This document shows positions 28,206-36,761 of a stretch of DNA of 64,000 nucleotides, in pieces. The stretch lies in NCBI RefSeq assembly GCF_014649395.1, contig NZ_BMSY01000004.1:434001-498000 (forward strand), read 5' to 3'. The position numbers were made by a program, and so were the translations under genes. Every line of letters begins with the position of its first letter. Positions within the stretch are counted from its first letter, which is position 1. This DNA is from Streptomyces aureoverticillatus. GTDB taxonomy: Bacteria; Actinomycetota; Actinomycetes; Streptomycetales; Streptomycetaceae. A model generated the notes under the pieces. That model searched no databases and had not been told where the DNA came from. It worked only from the letters and a program-made list of their open reading frames with translations.

Positions 28206-28352
28206 GCCGAGCCCGTCTTCCGGACGGTGTGCGTTCTCCGCGTTCACGGGTACCCGGGCCCTGTGCCGCGCGGGATCGTCGGCGCGGCACACCGCGATCA
28301 AGCACGAGGAACAGACCAGGTCCGCGTCCGCGGGCCAAGAGGAGGCACGCTG

Positions 28353-28817
28353 ATGAGCACGGTCACGGAGACGGTGGACGTCGAGGTTCCCGCTCGCACT
28401 GCCTACAACCAGTGGACCCAGTTCGAGGAGTTCCCGCACTTCATGGAGGGTGTGGAGGAAGTCGTCCAGCTCGACGACCGGCGCAACCACTGGACCACGA
28501 AGATTGCCGGTGTCCGCAGGGAGTTCGACACCGAGATCGTGGACCAGCTCCCGGACGAACGCATCGCCTGGCGCACCATCGGCGGCGACATTCGTCAGAT
28601 GGGCATGGTCCGCTTCCAGCCGCTGGACGAGTCCCGCACCCGGGTGGAGCTGGTGATGGACGTCGAAGCCGGCGGGATGGCCGAGAAGGCCGCCGATTCC
28701 ATGGGCATCATCGACCGCCGGGTCAAGGGCGACATGCAGCGGTTCAAGGACTACATCGAGCGCCGCGCGCGGGAGTCGGGGGCCTGGCGCGGCCGGATCA
28801 GGCCCGAGGACATCTGA
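28353..28817 (+). CDS. SRPBCC (cyclase/dehydrase-like) protein
   Basis: A 154-residue START/SRPBCC-fold protein, the polyketide cyclase/COQ10 type that binds hydrophobic ligands. Typical elements: MSTVTETVDVEVPARTAYNQ, WTQFEEFPHFM, WTTKIAGVRREFDTEI, and the C-terminal helix DRRVKGDMQRFKDYIERR. AGAGGAGG lies seven bases before the ATG. This stand-alone form is common in Streptomyces next to stress genes rather than in polyketide clusters; ligand unknown. Confidence 0.9.
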   Translation: MSTVTETVDVEVPARTAYNQWTQFEEFPHFMEGVEEVVQLDDRRNHWTTKIAGVRREFDTEIVDQLPDERIAWRTIGGDIRQMGMVRFQPLDESRTRVELVMDVEAGGMAEKAADSMGIIDRRVKGDMQRFKDYIERRARESGAWRGRIRPEDI

Positions 28818-28903
28818 CGGCATCGCACGACTGCCGTCTGCTGCCTGCCGTCTGACGGCAAGGCACGGCTGACGGCTGACGACGGCTGACGGCACCTGAC
28901 TGC

Positions 28904-28938
28904 GAGGGCCGCGCGGAGGCGTCCTCCGCGCGGCCCTC
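28904..28938. terminator. hairpin terminator after the SRPBCC gene
   Basis: Perfect 16-bp arms 28904-28919 and 28923-28938 with a 3-nt loop, 86 bp past the SRPBCC stop. The DNA just before it (28820-28895) is a jumble of CTGACGGC/GCCGTC words in both orientations with no gene. Confidence 0.85.
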
Positions 28939-29069
28939 AGTCGCTGCCTCCGGCCTCGGCGAAGCAGACGACCGAACAGACCGATCAGGAATGAAGAAGC
29001 ACCGGCACCCGAGGCCTACGTAGCGTTCCCGCCATGTGCATCACCCCCTATTCCCATGGGAGACAAGGC

Positions 29070-29483
29070 ATGAAGGCGCATGTGAGCTCGATCCTCCTCG
29101 GCGTTCAGAATCTGGAGCGGTCGAAGCGGTTCTACACCGAGGGTCTCGGCTGGAAGGTTGAGCGGGACTACGGCGTCTCGGTGTTCTTCGGATCGGACGG
29201 CGGCTCGCTCGTCGGCTTCTACGGCCGTGAAGGCCTGGCGGACGAGGTCGGTGTGAGCCCAGAGGGCAGCGGCTTCAGCGGGCTGGTACTCACCTACGTC
29301 GTCCGCAGTGAGGCGCGGGTCGACGAGATCCTCGCGGAGGCCGCGAAGGCCGGCGCCACGATCCTCAAGCCTGCCGCTGCCAAGCAGTGGGGCGGGTACG
29401 GCGGTTCGTTCGCGGACCTGGACGGCTACATCTGGGACATCGGATACAGCGCTCAGGGAGAGAACCAGCCTTACGCGGAGTAG
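29070..29483 (+). CDS. VOC (glyoxalase/bleomycin resistance fold) protein
   Basis: A 137-residue vicinal oxygen chelate protein from the ATG at 29070. Two beta-alpha-beta-beta-beta modules are recognisable: SSILLGVQNLERSKRFYTEG at the start and the ILAEAAKAGATILKPA / FADLDGYIWDIGY second half with the Glu-type metal position replaced (YIWDIGY). Members are dioxygenases, isomerases or antibiotic-binding proteins; the function here is open. GGGAGA lies upstream. Confidence 0.88.
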   Translation: MKAHVSSILLGVQNLERSKRFYTEGLGWKVERDYGVSVFFGSDGGSLVGFYGREGLADEVGVSPEGSGFSGLVLTYVVRSEARVDEILAEAAKAGATILKPAAAKQWGGYGGSFADLDGYIWDIGYSAQGENQPYAE

Positions 29484-29492
29484 CCGTCGAGT

Positions 29493-29529
29493 CCGGTGCG
29501 AGGAGCCGGTCACCGGCTCCTCGCACCGG
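29493..29529. terminator. hairpin terminator after the VOC gene
   Basis: Perfect 17-bp arms (29493-29509 and 29513-29529) around a TCA loop, starting 10 bp after the stop codon. Confidence 0.9.
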
Positions 29530-29722
29530 CCGAGTACATCAAGGCCGGACCCCGCCGCCTCCCGTCGTCGCATGTGCCACCAGCGCCGCGCACCCGGCAA
29601 ATTCAGCCCCAGACAGACGCTTTGTCGTCAACTCCGGGTAACTGAGCCATCACCGGGTGGGGTTCGGGCTATGCAAGGAGATGGATCGGACTGTCTGTCT
29701 TGCCTGACGGGGGGCGTGCCGG

Positions 29723-29938
29723 GTGATTCTGACGATCAACGTGGCGTTCCTGCTGGCCGTCATCATCATCTTGCGACTGCGCCGACGCACCCAGGCACGA
29801 AGCCGGAACGACGAGCAACTGACCGTGGTCATCGTGTTGGTGTTCGGTGTGCTGATCGCCCCCACAGCCTTCGGTCAGTGGATCGTGGACGTCGTGGGCG
29901 ACCTCGCCGAGGCGATCTCGGACTCGGCGACACCGTGA
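29723..29938 (+). CDS. small membrane protein of unknown function
   Basis: A 71-residue protein from a GTG start: two hydrophobic helices (ILTINVAFLLAVIIILRL at 2-19, LTVVIVLVFGVLIAPTAFG at about 33-51) around a basic hinge LRRRTQARSR. Its 3' part overlaps the C-terminal coding region of the convergent MMPL exporter by 110 bp, so one of the two ends may be mis-assigned. No known family. Confidence 0.5.
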   Translation: MILTINVAFLLAVIIILRLRRRTQARSRNDEQLTVVIVLVFGVLIAPTAFGQWIVDVVGDLAEAISDSATP

Positions 29939-32036
29939 GTCCCCGATGTCGGCCCAGCGCATGGAACAGCTTCCCCGGCCACCAGAACCACCGGCCCAGG
30001 TCCAGAGCCAGGGCGGGCACCAGCACCGTGCGGACGAGGAAGGTGTCGAGCAGGACGCCGATGCCGACGATGACACCCATCTGGGCCATGGTCACCAGCG
30101 GCAGGCCCGCAAAGACCGCGAAGGTCGCGGCGAGTACGACGCCCGCCGACGTGATGACACCACCGGTGCTCGTCAAGCCCTCCAGTACGCCGCGTGTGTG
30201 GCCGAGGCGGGCGGCCTCCTCCTTGACCCGGTGCATGAGGAAGATGTTGTAGTCGATGCCGAGGGCGACCAGGAAGACGAAGCCCATCAGAGGGATCGAC
30301 CAGTCCACACCCGCGAAGCCGAGCGCGTGCTCGAAGAGCAGGTTCGAGGCGCCGAGCGCGCCGAGGAAGGACAGGACCACGGTCGCCAGGAGCAGAAGGG
30401 GAGCGATCAGCGCGCGCAGCAGCCAGATCAGGACGGCCAAAACGACCAGCAGGACGACCGGGATGACCGTCGTCAGGTCGCGGTCGGCGGCACGCTGGGT
30501 GTCGACGGTCTGTGCGGTGGTGCCGCCGACGAGGGCGTCCGCGCCGTCCACCGCGTGTACGGCCTCGCGGAGGCGGTCGACGGTGTCCTTGGCCGCCTGA
30601 CTGTCGGGCTCGTGCTTCAACACCGCGGAGAGCTGGGCGAGTTCACCGTCGCCGGTGCGGGCGCCGTCCCCGGTGCGGGCGCCGTCCTCGACGCGGGCCA
30701 CGCCTTCCACCCGGGACGCGGCTGACTTCACCTGCTCGGCCTGCGGCGCGTTCGTGATGATCTTCGCGGGGTCGGAGGCGCCGGACGGATAGTGGGCGGA
30801 GATCTTCTCCTGGGCGACGACCGACTCGGGCTTGTCCTGGAACATCCCGGCCTGCGTGAGGCCCATGTTGATGCCGAAGGCGCTCAGCGCCAGGACACCG
30901 GTGACCGCCACCGACATCAGCCAGGACCAGCGGGGGCGCAGCGCGACGGCGGCTCCGACGCGTGACCAGACCGTACGTTCCTTGCGCGCGGGCGTGCCGT
31001 GGCGGGGCACGAAGGGCCAGAGCGCCCAGCGGCCCGCGACGACAAGGAGCGCCGGCAGGACGGTGATCATCGCGAGGAAGGCGCAGACGACGCCGACCGC
31101 GCCGACCAGGCCGAGGGACCGCGAGGAGTTGATGTCGGCGAAGGCCAGGCAGGCCAGGCCGACGGCGATGGTCCCGGCCGAGGCGAGGATCGCCGGCCCC
31201 GAGCGGCGCTGGGCGATCCGCATCGCCGTGTGCCGGTCCTCCTGACGGTGCAGCTCTTCGCGGTAGCGGGCGATGAGCAGCAGTGCGTAGTCCGTGCCGA
31301 CGCCGAAGACGAGGACCATGAGCACGCCCGCGCTCTGCGGGTCGACGGGCAGGTCCGCGTACTTGGCGAGGACGTACGTGCCGACCTGGGTGAGGACGGC
31401 CGCGAAGCCGACCGCGATCAGCGGCAACAGCCACAGGACCGGACTGCGGTAGGTGATCAGAAGCAGCACGGCGACGACAAGGCCGGTGGCGATCATCAGG
31501 GTCGAGTCGAGGCTGTCGAAGACGGCGACCTGGTCGGTCAGGGAGCCGGCCGGACCGCCGACCTCGACGTCCAGGCCCGGTGGCGCGTTCGCACCCGCGA
31601 TGTCGCGCAGGTCCTCGACCTTGTCGGTGATGTCGTCGTCCTCGCTGGACAGCGGGACCACGACCATGCGGGCCTCGCCGTCGTCGGACGGCAGTGGCCG
31701 CGAGACCCGCTCGCCGGCGGCGGCGAACTTCGCGAAGGCGGACCGGTCGGCGGTGGCGGACCGCTCGGCGGCGGCCGCCGCCCTCACACCGTCGCCGGAG
31801 TAGACGACGACCGCGGGCATGACCGGGTCGTCGCGGAACTTCTCCAGTTCCGTGTTGACCCGTGCGGACTCCGCGCCACGCGGCAGGAACGCGTTGGCGC
31901 TGGTGTCCTCGACCTCGCCCAGCTTCCCGGCCAGCGGGCCGAGTGCCACGGCGAGGATCAGCCAGGCCGCGAGGACGAACCATTTCGAGCGCCGTCCGGC
32001 GGGCGCACGGCTGATGCGCTGGAGCAGCGGACGCAT
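29829..32036 (-). CDS. MMPL-family RND exporter
   Basis: A 735-residue inner-membrane transporter of the MmpL/HAE2 branch of RND pumps. Predicted topology is classic: TM1 (WFVLAAWLILAVALGPLAG), a large exterior loop, a five-helix block with the family hallmark GTDYALLLIARYREEL near residue 250, a second exterior loop, and a second block with GIDYNIFLMHRVKEEA near residue 600. The second loop contains a short repeat, ARTGDGARTGDGE. GGAGG precedes the ATG. Clients are typically lipids, dyes or toxic compounds. It is last in an operon led by an ArsR-like regulator. Confidence 0.92.
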   Translation of the reverse strand: MRPLLQRISRAPAGRRSKWFVLAAWLILAVALGPLAGKLGEVEDTSANAFLPRGAESARVNTELEKFRDDPVMPAVVVYSGDGVRAAAAAERSATADRSAFAKFAAAGERVSRPLPSDDGEARMVVVPLSSEDDDITDKVEDLRDIAGANAPPGLDVEVGGPAGSLTDQVAVFDSLDSTLMIATGLVVAVLLLITYRSPVLWLLPLIAVGFAAVLTQVGTYVLAKYADLPVDPQSAGVLMVLVFGVGTDYALLLIARYREELHRQEDRHTAMRIAQRRSGPAILASAGTIAVGLACLAFADINSSRSLGLVGAVGVVCAFLAMITVLPALLVVAGRWALWPFVPRHGTPARKERTVWSRVGAAVALRPRWSWLMSVAVTGVLALSAFGINMGLTQAGMFQDKPESVVAQEKISAHYPSGASDPAKIITNAPQAEQVKSAASRVEGVARVEDGARTGDGARTGDGELAQLSAVLKHEPDSQAAKDTVDRLREAVHAVDGADALVGGTTAQTVDTQRAADRDLTTVIPVVLLVVLAVLIWLLRALIAPLLLLATVVLSFLGALGASNLLFEHALGFAGVDWSIPLMGFVFLVALGIDYNIFLMHRVKEEAARLGHTRGVLEGLTSTGGVITSAGVVLAATFAVFAGLPLVTMAQMGVIVGIGVLLDTFLVRTVLVPALALDLGRWFWWPGKLFHALGRHRGLTVSPSPRSPRRGRPRRPRSTDRRLWGRSAHRTPTR

Positions 32037-32286
32037 GAGTAATCTCCTCCATGTGGAGCGCGCCGCCGGTCACCGACCGGCACGAGGCGCACGGGTCCCG
32101 CGCCACGGCGTCTGCGGTGTGACGACCTGCCGTGGCGTACGGGTGGTGGTGTCGGTCCGGGGCTTCATGGCCCCGGGGTGTGTTCTGCCTTGGTACGGCC
32201 GGGAGTTGCCGCTCCTGGCCGTACCGCTTCCGGTGGGCATTGCGGGCTGTTGTCGCACGGTCACGCGCGCCCGCGGGATGCGGTGC

Positions 32287-32601
32287 CTATTCGATCTCGC
32301 GCATCATCTTCTCCATCGACGTCACCGCGAGGCGGGTCTGGGCCAGTTCCTCACGGGTGAGCCTCAGTTCGTCGGCCGAGCGCCGGTGCAGCTCGACGTT
32401 GTCCTCGAGGAGCTGCGCGTACTTCGCCGTGAGCTGCTTGTACTGCTCCTCGCGGGCAGCGATCATTCGGGCCCGCCACGTGGCCGCGAGCTGCCAGACG
32501 ATCACGGTCAGCAGGAGGAAGAACCCGCCCGCGCCTATCCCGCCGACCCATGCCCCCACAAGGTCGGAGTCGGCGGCGAGCGTCACCCCTTGTCCGTTCA
32601 C
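32287..32601 (-). CDS. membrane-anchored coiled-coil protein
   Basis: A 104-residue protein: short N-terminus, one membrane helix (about residues 16-38, VGGIGAGGFFLLLTVIVWQLAA), then a long charged helix with heptad pattern (REEQYKQLTAKYAQLLEDNVELHRRS... to EKMMREIE). The GTG start overlaps the stop of the upstream regulator by four bases, so it is translationally coupled. Its place between regulator and MMPL pump suggests an accessory or adaptor role, but no homologous function is known to me. Confidence 0.75.
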   Translation of the reverse strand: MNGQGVTLAADSDLVGAWVGGIGAGGFFLLLTVIVWQLAATWRARMIAAREEQYKQLTAKYAQLLEDNVELHRRSADELRLTREELAQTRLAVTSMEKMMREIE

Positions 32602-32981
32602 TTCGCTTCCTCTTTCGTGGTGTGCGCGGTCTTGTCGGCCTTGGCCGGACCTTCGCGCGTATCGGTGAGAGTCCGCGCCGCCTCGCGGATGACCTCAGGG
32701 GTCACCTCGTAGAGAAACGGGGCGACTTCGAAGTACTTGACCGTCTTGCCGTCGTCCGCCACTTCCAGTGATCCGACGACGAGCCCGGCGGCTTCGAGCA
32801 GCTTCAGGTGCATGTGCAGCAGCGGGCGGCCCATGCCGATCTCCCGGGCCAGCGCGCTGACGTAGTTGCGGCGCTCGGTGAGTGCGGCGACGATCCGCAT
32901 CCGGTGCGGATTGCTCAGCGCGGTGAGCACCTTGAGCAGCTTGTCGCCCGTCGGTCCCGGAGCCTGCTCCTCGGCCATCAC
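32598..32981 (-). CDS. ArsR-like winged-helix regulator
   Basis: A 127-residue regulator. LTALSNPHRMRIVAALTERR, then YVSALAREIGMGRPLLHMHLKLLEAAGLV, is a standard ArsR/PadR-like winged helix with a recognition helix at about 55-70; a beta wing follows (SLEVADDGKTVKYFEVAPF). No metal-binding CxC or HxxxD pairs of true metal sensors are visible, so the inducer is likely organic. The C-terminal tail is Lys/Glu rich. Two equally built operators lie just upstream, indicating self-control of the regulator-MMPL operon. Confidence 0.85.
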   Translation of the reverse strand: MMAEEQAPGPTGDKLLKVLTALSNPHRMRIVAALTERRNYVSALAREIGMGRPLLHMHLKLLEAAGLVVGSLEVADDGKTVKYFEVAPFLYEVTPEVIREAARTLTDTREGPAKADKTAHTTKEEAK

Positions 32982-33000
32982 GGCCTCTCTCCCTTGTTCC

Positions 33001-33050
33001 TGTCAAGAAAAGCTGACATGGGCCGGGGCACCTGTCAAAGATTCTTGACA
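33001..33050 (-). promoter_or_regulatory. paired operators of the ArsR-like regulator
   Basis: Two dyads of identical design, TGTCA-N8-TGACA: box 1 at 33001-33018 and box 2 at 33033-33050 (the latter with extended arms TGTCAA/TTGACA). They are 32 bp apart, three helix turns, and lie 20-70 bp upstream of the regulator start. Both are AT-rich compared with their surroundings. Confidence 0.8.
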
Positions 33051-33175
33051 CATATCCGGGGCGCATCCGGGACACATGGGGGACGCCTCAGGGTCACCTC
33101 AGGGTCCGACCCGAGGTCGGCTCAGGGTTCACTGCGGGTCCGGCTACTCCGGCGGGCGCATGCGTGCCCTTCGGA

Positions 33176-33766
33176 GGACTGCGCCTCCGGTATCCAGGAT
33201 CTCCCCCAGCTGCGCGACGTTCTGGTCGTCATGCCCGAGATGCCGCTGTTCGGCTTCTACACCGACTGGCTCAACCACGGCGAGGGTGGCCCGCCTGCCG
33301 TCGAGACCTTCCACCTGCACGAGGTGCGCCGCCTGCCGAAGCGCGGCTACGGCGCCGGGACGCGTCGCGTGGCCACGGGTGAGTCGCAAGGCGGATTCGG
33401 CACCCTGTCGTACGCGGCGCGTCACCCCGGACTGTTCCGGGCGGTCGCGAGCTACAGCGGCTTCGTACACCCCGCACAGCACCCGCACGCCATCAAGGCC
33501 GCGATGACGTACCTCGGTCTGGACTGGCGGGCCCTGTGGGGCGACCCGGTCACCGACCGCGCCAACTGGCGGGCGCACGACCCCTAGTCTCCCCGACCGA
33601 GACACTCATGGCGCGCCAGTCCCGCGCGCTCGCCGACCGCCTGCGGGCCACCGGCGCCCCGGTGACCACGCACTTCTACGCGGGCACGCACTCCCCGCCG
33701 TACTGGGCAAGGGAGTTCCACCGGTCCCTGCCGATGCTGCTGCGCGCGCTCGCACCGGTCGGCTGA
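33176..33766 (+). pseudogene. decayed alpha/beta-hydrolase (esterase) gene
   Basis: Relic of an esterase of the PHB-depolymerase/S-formylglutathione-hydrolase type. In one frame (about 33176-33585) RDVLVVMPEMPLFGFYTDW and the nucleophile elbow ATGESQGGFGTL with the following AARHPGLFRAVASYSGF can be read, ending at a stop after TDRANWRAHDP. The C-terminal part continues in another frame (about 33609-33766: ARQSRALADRL, VTTHFYAGTHSPPYW with the catalytic His, FHRSLPMLL). The N-terminal third, the Asp loop and a start codon are missing. Overlaps the tail of the serine hydrolase on the other strand. Confidence 0.7.
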
Positions 33767-35261
33767 CCGCCCGACCTCCGCCCTCGCCTCCCGTCGCCTC
33801 CCTCAGCGCACGGACGGTGACGGCGGCACGCAGCACCGCGAGCGCACACCCCAGCGCGGTCACCGCGATCAGCAACTGCCCCACGTCGGGGGCGAAGAGC
33901 CGGACCTGACGCAGCCCGACACCCATCAGCTCCGGCGCCAAGTACGAGGCTGCCGCAGCCAGTGACAGGCAAGCCGTCACGGCGAGCACCCCGCCCACGA
34001 GGACCCGGCGCCGGCTCCGCGCCCGGCCCCGGCGGGGACGTACGAGCCGGACGAGCGACCACGCCAGGGCCGCCCCCAGCAGTGCGGCGACAGCCACCAG
34101 GGTCGCGAGGGCCCGCCAGTACCACGAGGCGGTGGCACCGGGTTCGGGATCGGCGCCGAGCAGGATGCGCAGCGCGCCGAGGCCCGCGGCCACGAGAAGA
34201 TCGTCGTTCTGCCTGCCGTAGATGTTCTGCTGTATGACGACGGCGAGCCGCTTCTCGGGAGCGAGTACGACGATGGCCTGGTAGGCGGGCGTCGCGCCGC
34301 CGTGCCAGACGGTGCGGACGCCCAGGTCGTCGAAGGAGTCATCGCGCCAGCCCAGTCCGTAACGCTGAGAGCCGCTCACCGGCACGGTTCCGGTGTGCAT
34401 CTGACGAATCCCCCTTGGGGACAGCACGCCCTGTGTCGCGCCCAGTTGGACGGCGGCGAAGCGGCTCATGTCCTCCAGGGACGCGCCCAGGTAGCCGTAG
34501 GGGACGCCGGACGTGTCGAACGCGGGACCGTGGCGCTGGGGCCTGCCGAAGTAGTAGCGGTGGCCGGGGGCCAAGTCGCGGCGCTCGGCGGTGGCGGCGT
34601 CGGTGATCGTGCCCGCCATGCCGAGGGGACGCAGGATCTCCCGCGTCAGATGGTCGCCGAACGGGCGCCCGGTGACCTTCTCGACGACGGCGCCCAGCAG
34701 CATGAAGTTGGCGGCGCTGTACCGGTGCCGCTCGCCCGGGAGCCCGCTGAGCGGAACCCCGTCCAGGCTGCGCGCCCGCCGCTGGACCCCGCCCGGCTCG
34801 TTGTCCCCCTTGTCGGATCGCTCGAGCCCCTCGCGTTCGGAAATGCCGCTGGTCTGGTTGAGCAGATGGCGTACGGTGACGCGCTCGCCGCCCTCCCCCG
34901 ACGGCCGGAACCACGGCAGGTACGCGCGCACCGGGTCGTCGAGGCGGATTCTGCCCTGCTCGACGAGCCGCATGACGGCCATCGCGGTGACCGGCTTGGC
35001 AACCGAGCCGACGAGAAAGGGAGTTCGGGGCGTGATCGAGGCCCCGTTCCCGTCCCTCCCCCAGGTGCGCCGATGGGCCACATCCTCACCGCTGATGACG
35101 GCGTAGGCCGACCCGGGCGCCCGGGTGCGCTCCAGTTGTTCCCGCACATAGGAGTCGACGCGAGCGAAGCGCCCCGCCGGGCTCTCGTCGGCACCCGCCG
35201 GCCCCACAACTCCCAGTAACAACAAGACGATCAGGCCCACCACAGTCAGGCGCTGACGCAT
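33606..35261 (-). CDS. membrane-anchored serine hydrolase, beta-lactamase/AmpH family
   Basis: 551 residues from ATG at 35261, chosen for GGAGG seven bases upstream (the frame runs on to 35591). A signal peptide (LTVVGLIVLLLLGVVGPAGA) leads to a class C beta-lactamase-fold domain (residues 30-370) with the SxxK nucleophile motif SVAK (about 90), YSAAN in place of YxN (about 190), and WHGG (about 325) as the third motif. Three membrane helices follow (about 380-500), then an Arg/Ala-rich tail that may be partly spurious because it covers the esterase relic. It is probably an envelope peptidase or esterase. Divergent from the TetR regulator. Confidence 0.85.
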   Translation of the reverse strand: MRQRLTVVGLIVLLLLGVVGPAGADESPAGRFARVDSYVREQLERTRAPGSAYAVISGEDVAHRRTWGRDGNGASITPRTPFLVGSVAKPVTAMAVMRLVEQGRIRLDDPVRAYLPWFRPSGEGGERVTVRHLLNQTSGISEREGLERSDKGDNEPGGVQRRARSLDGVPLSGLPGERHRYSAANFMLLGAVVEKVTGRPFGDHLTREILRPLGMAGTITDAATAERRDLAPGHRYYFGRPQRHGPAFDTSGVPYGYLGASLEDMSRFAAVQLGATQGVLSPRGIRQMHTGTVPVSGSQRYGLGWRDDSFDDLGVRTVWHGGATPAYQAIVVLAPEKRLAVVIQQNIYGRQNDDLLVAAGLGALRILLGADPEPGATASWYWRALATLVAVAALLGAALAWSLVRLVRPRRGRARSRRRVLVGGVLAVTACLSLAAAASYLAPELMGVGLRQVRLFAPDVGQLLIAVTALGCALAVLRAAVTVRALREATGGEGGGRAVSRPVRARAAASAGTGGTPLPSTAGSACPRRSAWSPGRRWPAGGRRARGTGAP

Positions 35262-35275
35262 TGCCCCACCTCCAT

Positions 35276-35322
35276 AACCATATAGTCGTATGGTTTTGAC
35301 GTTACCGTACAGCGATATGGTT
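35276..35322. promoter_or_regulatory. paired operators between TetR regulator and serine hydrolase
   Basis: A perfect dyad AACCATA-TAGTCG-TATGGTT (35276-35295) and a second copy with one mismatch, ACCGTA-CAGCGA-TATGGT (35304-35321), 27 bp apart. They cover the short divergent promoter region, so both genes are probably controlled by the TetR protein. The regulator ATG at 35328 has no clear ribosome site and follows box 2 by 6 bp, so its message may be nearly leaderless. Confidence 0.8.
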
Positions 35323-35327
35323 AAGCC

Positions 35328-35978
35328 ATGTCTCGTGTAGCCGACCATGACGAACGGCGCCACCAAGTGGCCTCCGCGGTGGGGCAGCTCATCAGCGCCG
35401 AAGGGCTGAACGCCGTGACGGTCGCCAAGACCGCCGCCCGGGCGGGCATTTCGGTCGGCCTCGTCCAGCACTACTTCCGCACCAAGGACGAGATGCTGCT
35501 CTTCACGTACCACCACGTCCTGGAGCGCATCGAGCAGCGCGAGACCGATCTGGTGGCACGCTCCGAGACGGTCGGCACCCGCATCGAGCACATCGTGCTC
35601 GACGCGCTGCGCGAATCACTGCCCCTGGACGACGAACGCCGTCAGGAGTGGCGGGTGGCACTGGCCTTTACCGGACGCGCGGCCGACGACCCGCGGCTTG
35701 CCGAGGTGAAGGTGGCGGCGCTGCGCCGCCGCCGCGCGCGGATCGCCGAGGCGGTCACCAACGCCAAGGAGTGCGGCGAGGTGCCGGAGGCCACGGACGC
35801 CGACACCGCGGCGGCCCGCATCGCCGCGTACGCCGACGGCCTCATCGGTCACGTCTTCGCCGACCCGACGGGGATGCCGCCCGCCGCCGCGCAGGCCGCG
35901 CTCGGGGACCATCTCGCCTCGGTGTTCACCGGCGAGTGCAGGCTCCGCGGCCGCGCTCCCGGGGAGCGCCCGGCGTAG
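35328..35978 (+). CDS. TetR-family transcriptional regulator
   Basis: A 216-residue TetR repressor. The N-terminal DNA-binding domain is clear (RRHQVASAVGQLISAEGL, TVAKTAARAGISVGLVQHYF as the recognition helix, RTKDEMLLFTYHHV). The C-terminal ligand domain resembles the BetI/TetR_C_6 type (RQEWRVALAFTGRAADDPRLAEV). It diverges from the serine hydrolase and shares two operator dyads with it. Confidence 0.92.
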   Translation: MSRVADHDERRHQVASAVGQLISAEGLNAVTVAKTAARAGISVGLVQHYFRTKDEMLLFTYHHVLERIEQRETDLVARSETVGTRIEHIVLDALRESLPLDDERRQEWRVALAFTGRAADDPRLAEVKVAALRRRRARIAEAVTNAKECGEVPEATDADTAAARIAAYADGLIGHVFADPTGMPPAAAQAALGDHLASVFTGECRLRGRAPGERPA

Positions 35979-36281
35979 GGCCCGAGGCAGGTCCCCCGTC
36001 GACCGGCAGCCCTGAGCGCGCCGACCCCGCTCCAGGCCCTCGACGGCGACCGCAGCGACACGATCCGTCGGCGCCTACGTCACGGCCTTCGTCGACACGC
36101 ACCTGCGGGGCCGGGAGAGACCACTGCTGAAGGGACCGTCGGCACGGGACCCGGAAGTGCGCTTCCATCGCCCCCAGAACCCCAACTGACCACCACCGCA
36201 AAGCTGCTGGCCTGTTTCACACTGTGCACCCGCAACCCATGTCACGATTCCCCACGACCGCACACACTTTCAGGGGGAATC
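35979..36281 (+). pseudogene. intergenic region with tail of a lost alpha/beta hydrolase
   Basis: Between the TetR gene and the lipoprotein, about 303 bp. In the frame ending at a TGA at 36187-36189 the last 40 codons read RSVGAYVTAFVDTHLRGRE, PLLKGPSARDPEVRFHRPQ, which matches the C-terminus of platelet-activating-factor-acetylhydrolase-like esterases; no start, nucleophile or upstream domain remains. I regard 36049-36189 as a fossil. The rest holds only the lipoprotein ribosome site (AGGGGGAA, 36272-36279). Confidence 0.45.
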
Positions 36282-36737
36282 GTGCACGCACGCGCCATCA
36301 CCGTTCTGTCCGTCGCCGGGCTCTTCACCGTCCTCACCGCCTGTTCGTCCGACGACAACGACAAGGACGCCGCACCGCGCCCCACCACCACGCGGTCCGC
36401 CGAACCCACCGCGCCACCGCAGCCGAAGAAGGAGGACACCGCCGCTCTCGAAGCAGCCGTACGCGGCTACACAGCCGCGTACTTCAAGGGGGATGTCGAT
36501 GCCCTGGACGACATGCTGTCCAGACGGTGCGGCAAGAAGATCAACCGTGCGGTCCTGACGGCGCTGACCGAGCGCGCCGTCGGCGATCACGGACACGAGG
36601 ACGTCAAGCGGTTCAAGGTCGACCGGATGGCGGGCAACGCCGCGCGCGTCTCGTACGGCGTGGGCGAGCCGCGCTTCGATCACCAGGGAGAGCCTTGGCT
36701 GCGTGAGGGCGGCGAGTGGAGATACGACCGATGCTGA
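36282..36737 (+). CDS. secreted lipoprotein of unknown function
   Basis: A 151-residue lipoprotein from a GTG with AGGGGGAA upstream. The signal peptide ends in a lipobox LTAC (Cys21), followed by an acidic and Pro/Thr-rich tether (SSDDNDKDAAPRPTTT). The mature domain (about 50-150) has the pattern of a small NTF2/SnoaL-like fold (AVRGYTAAYFKGDVDALDDML; WLREGGEWRYDRC) with two further cysteines that could form a disulfide. Attached outside the membrane; role unknown. Confidence 0.8.
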   Translation: MHARAITVLSVAGLFTVLTACSSDDNDKDAAPRPTTTRSAEPTAPPQPKKEDTAALEAAVRGYTAAYFKGDVDALDDMLSRRCGKKINRAVLTALTERAVGDHGHEDVKRFKVDRMAGNAARVSYGVGEPRFDHQGEPWLREGGEWRYDRC

Positions 36738-36761
36738 AGGCCGATCGCCCGTCCGGTGCCC

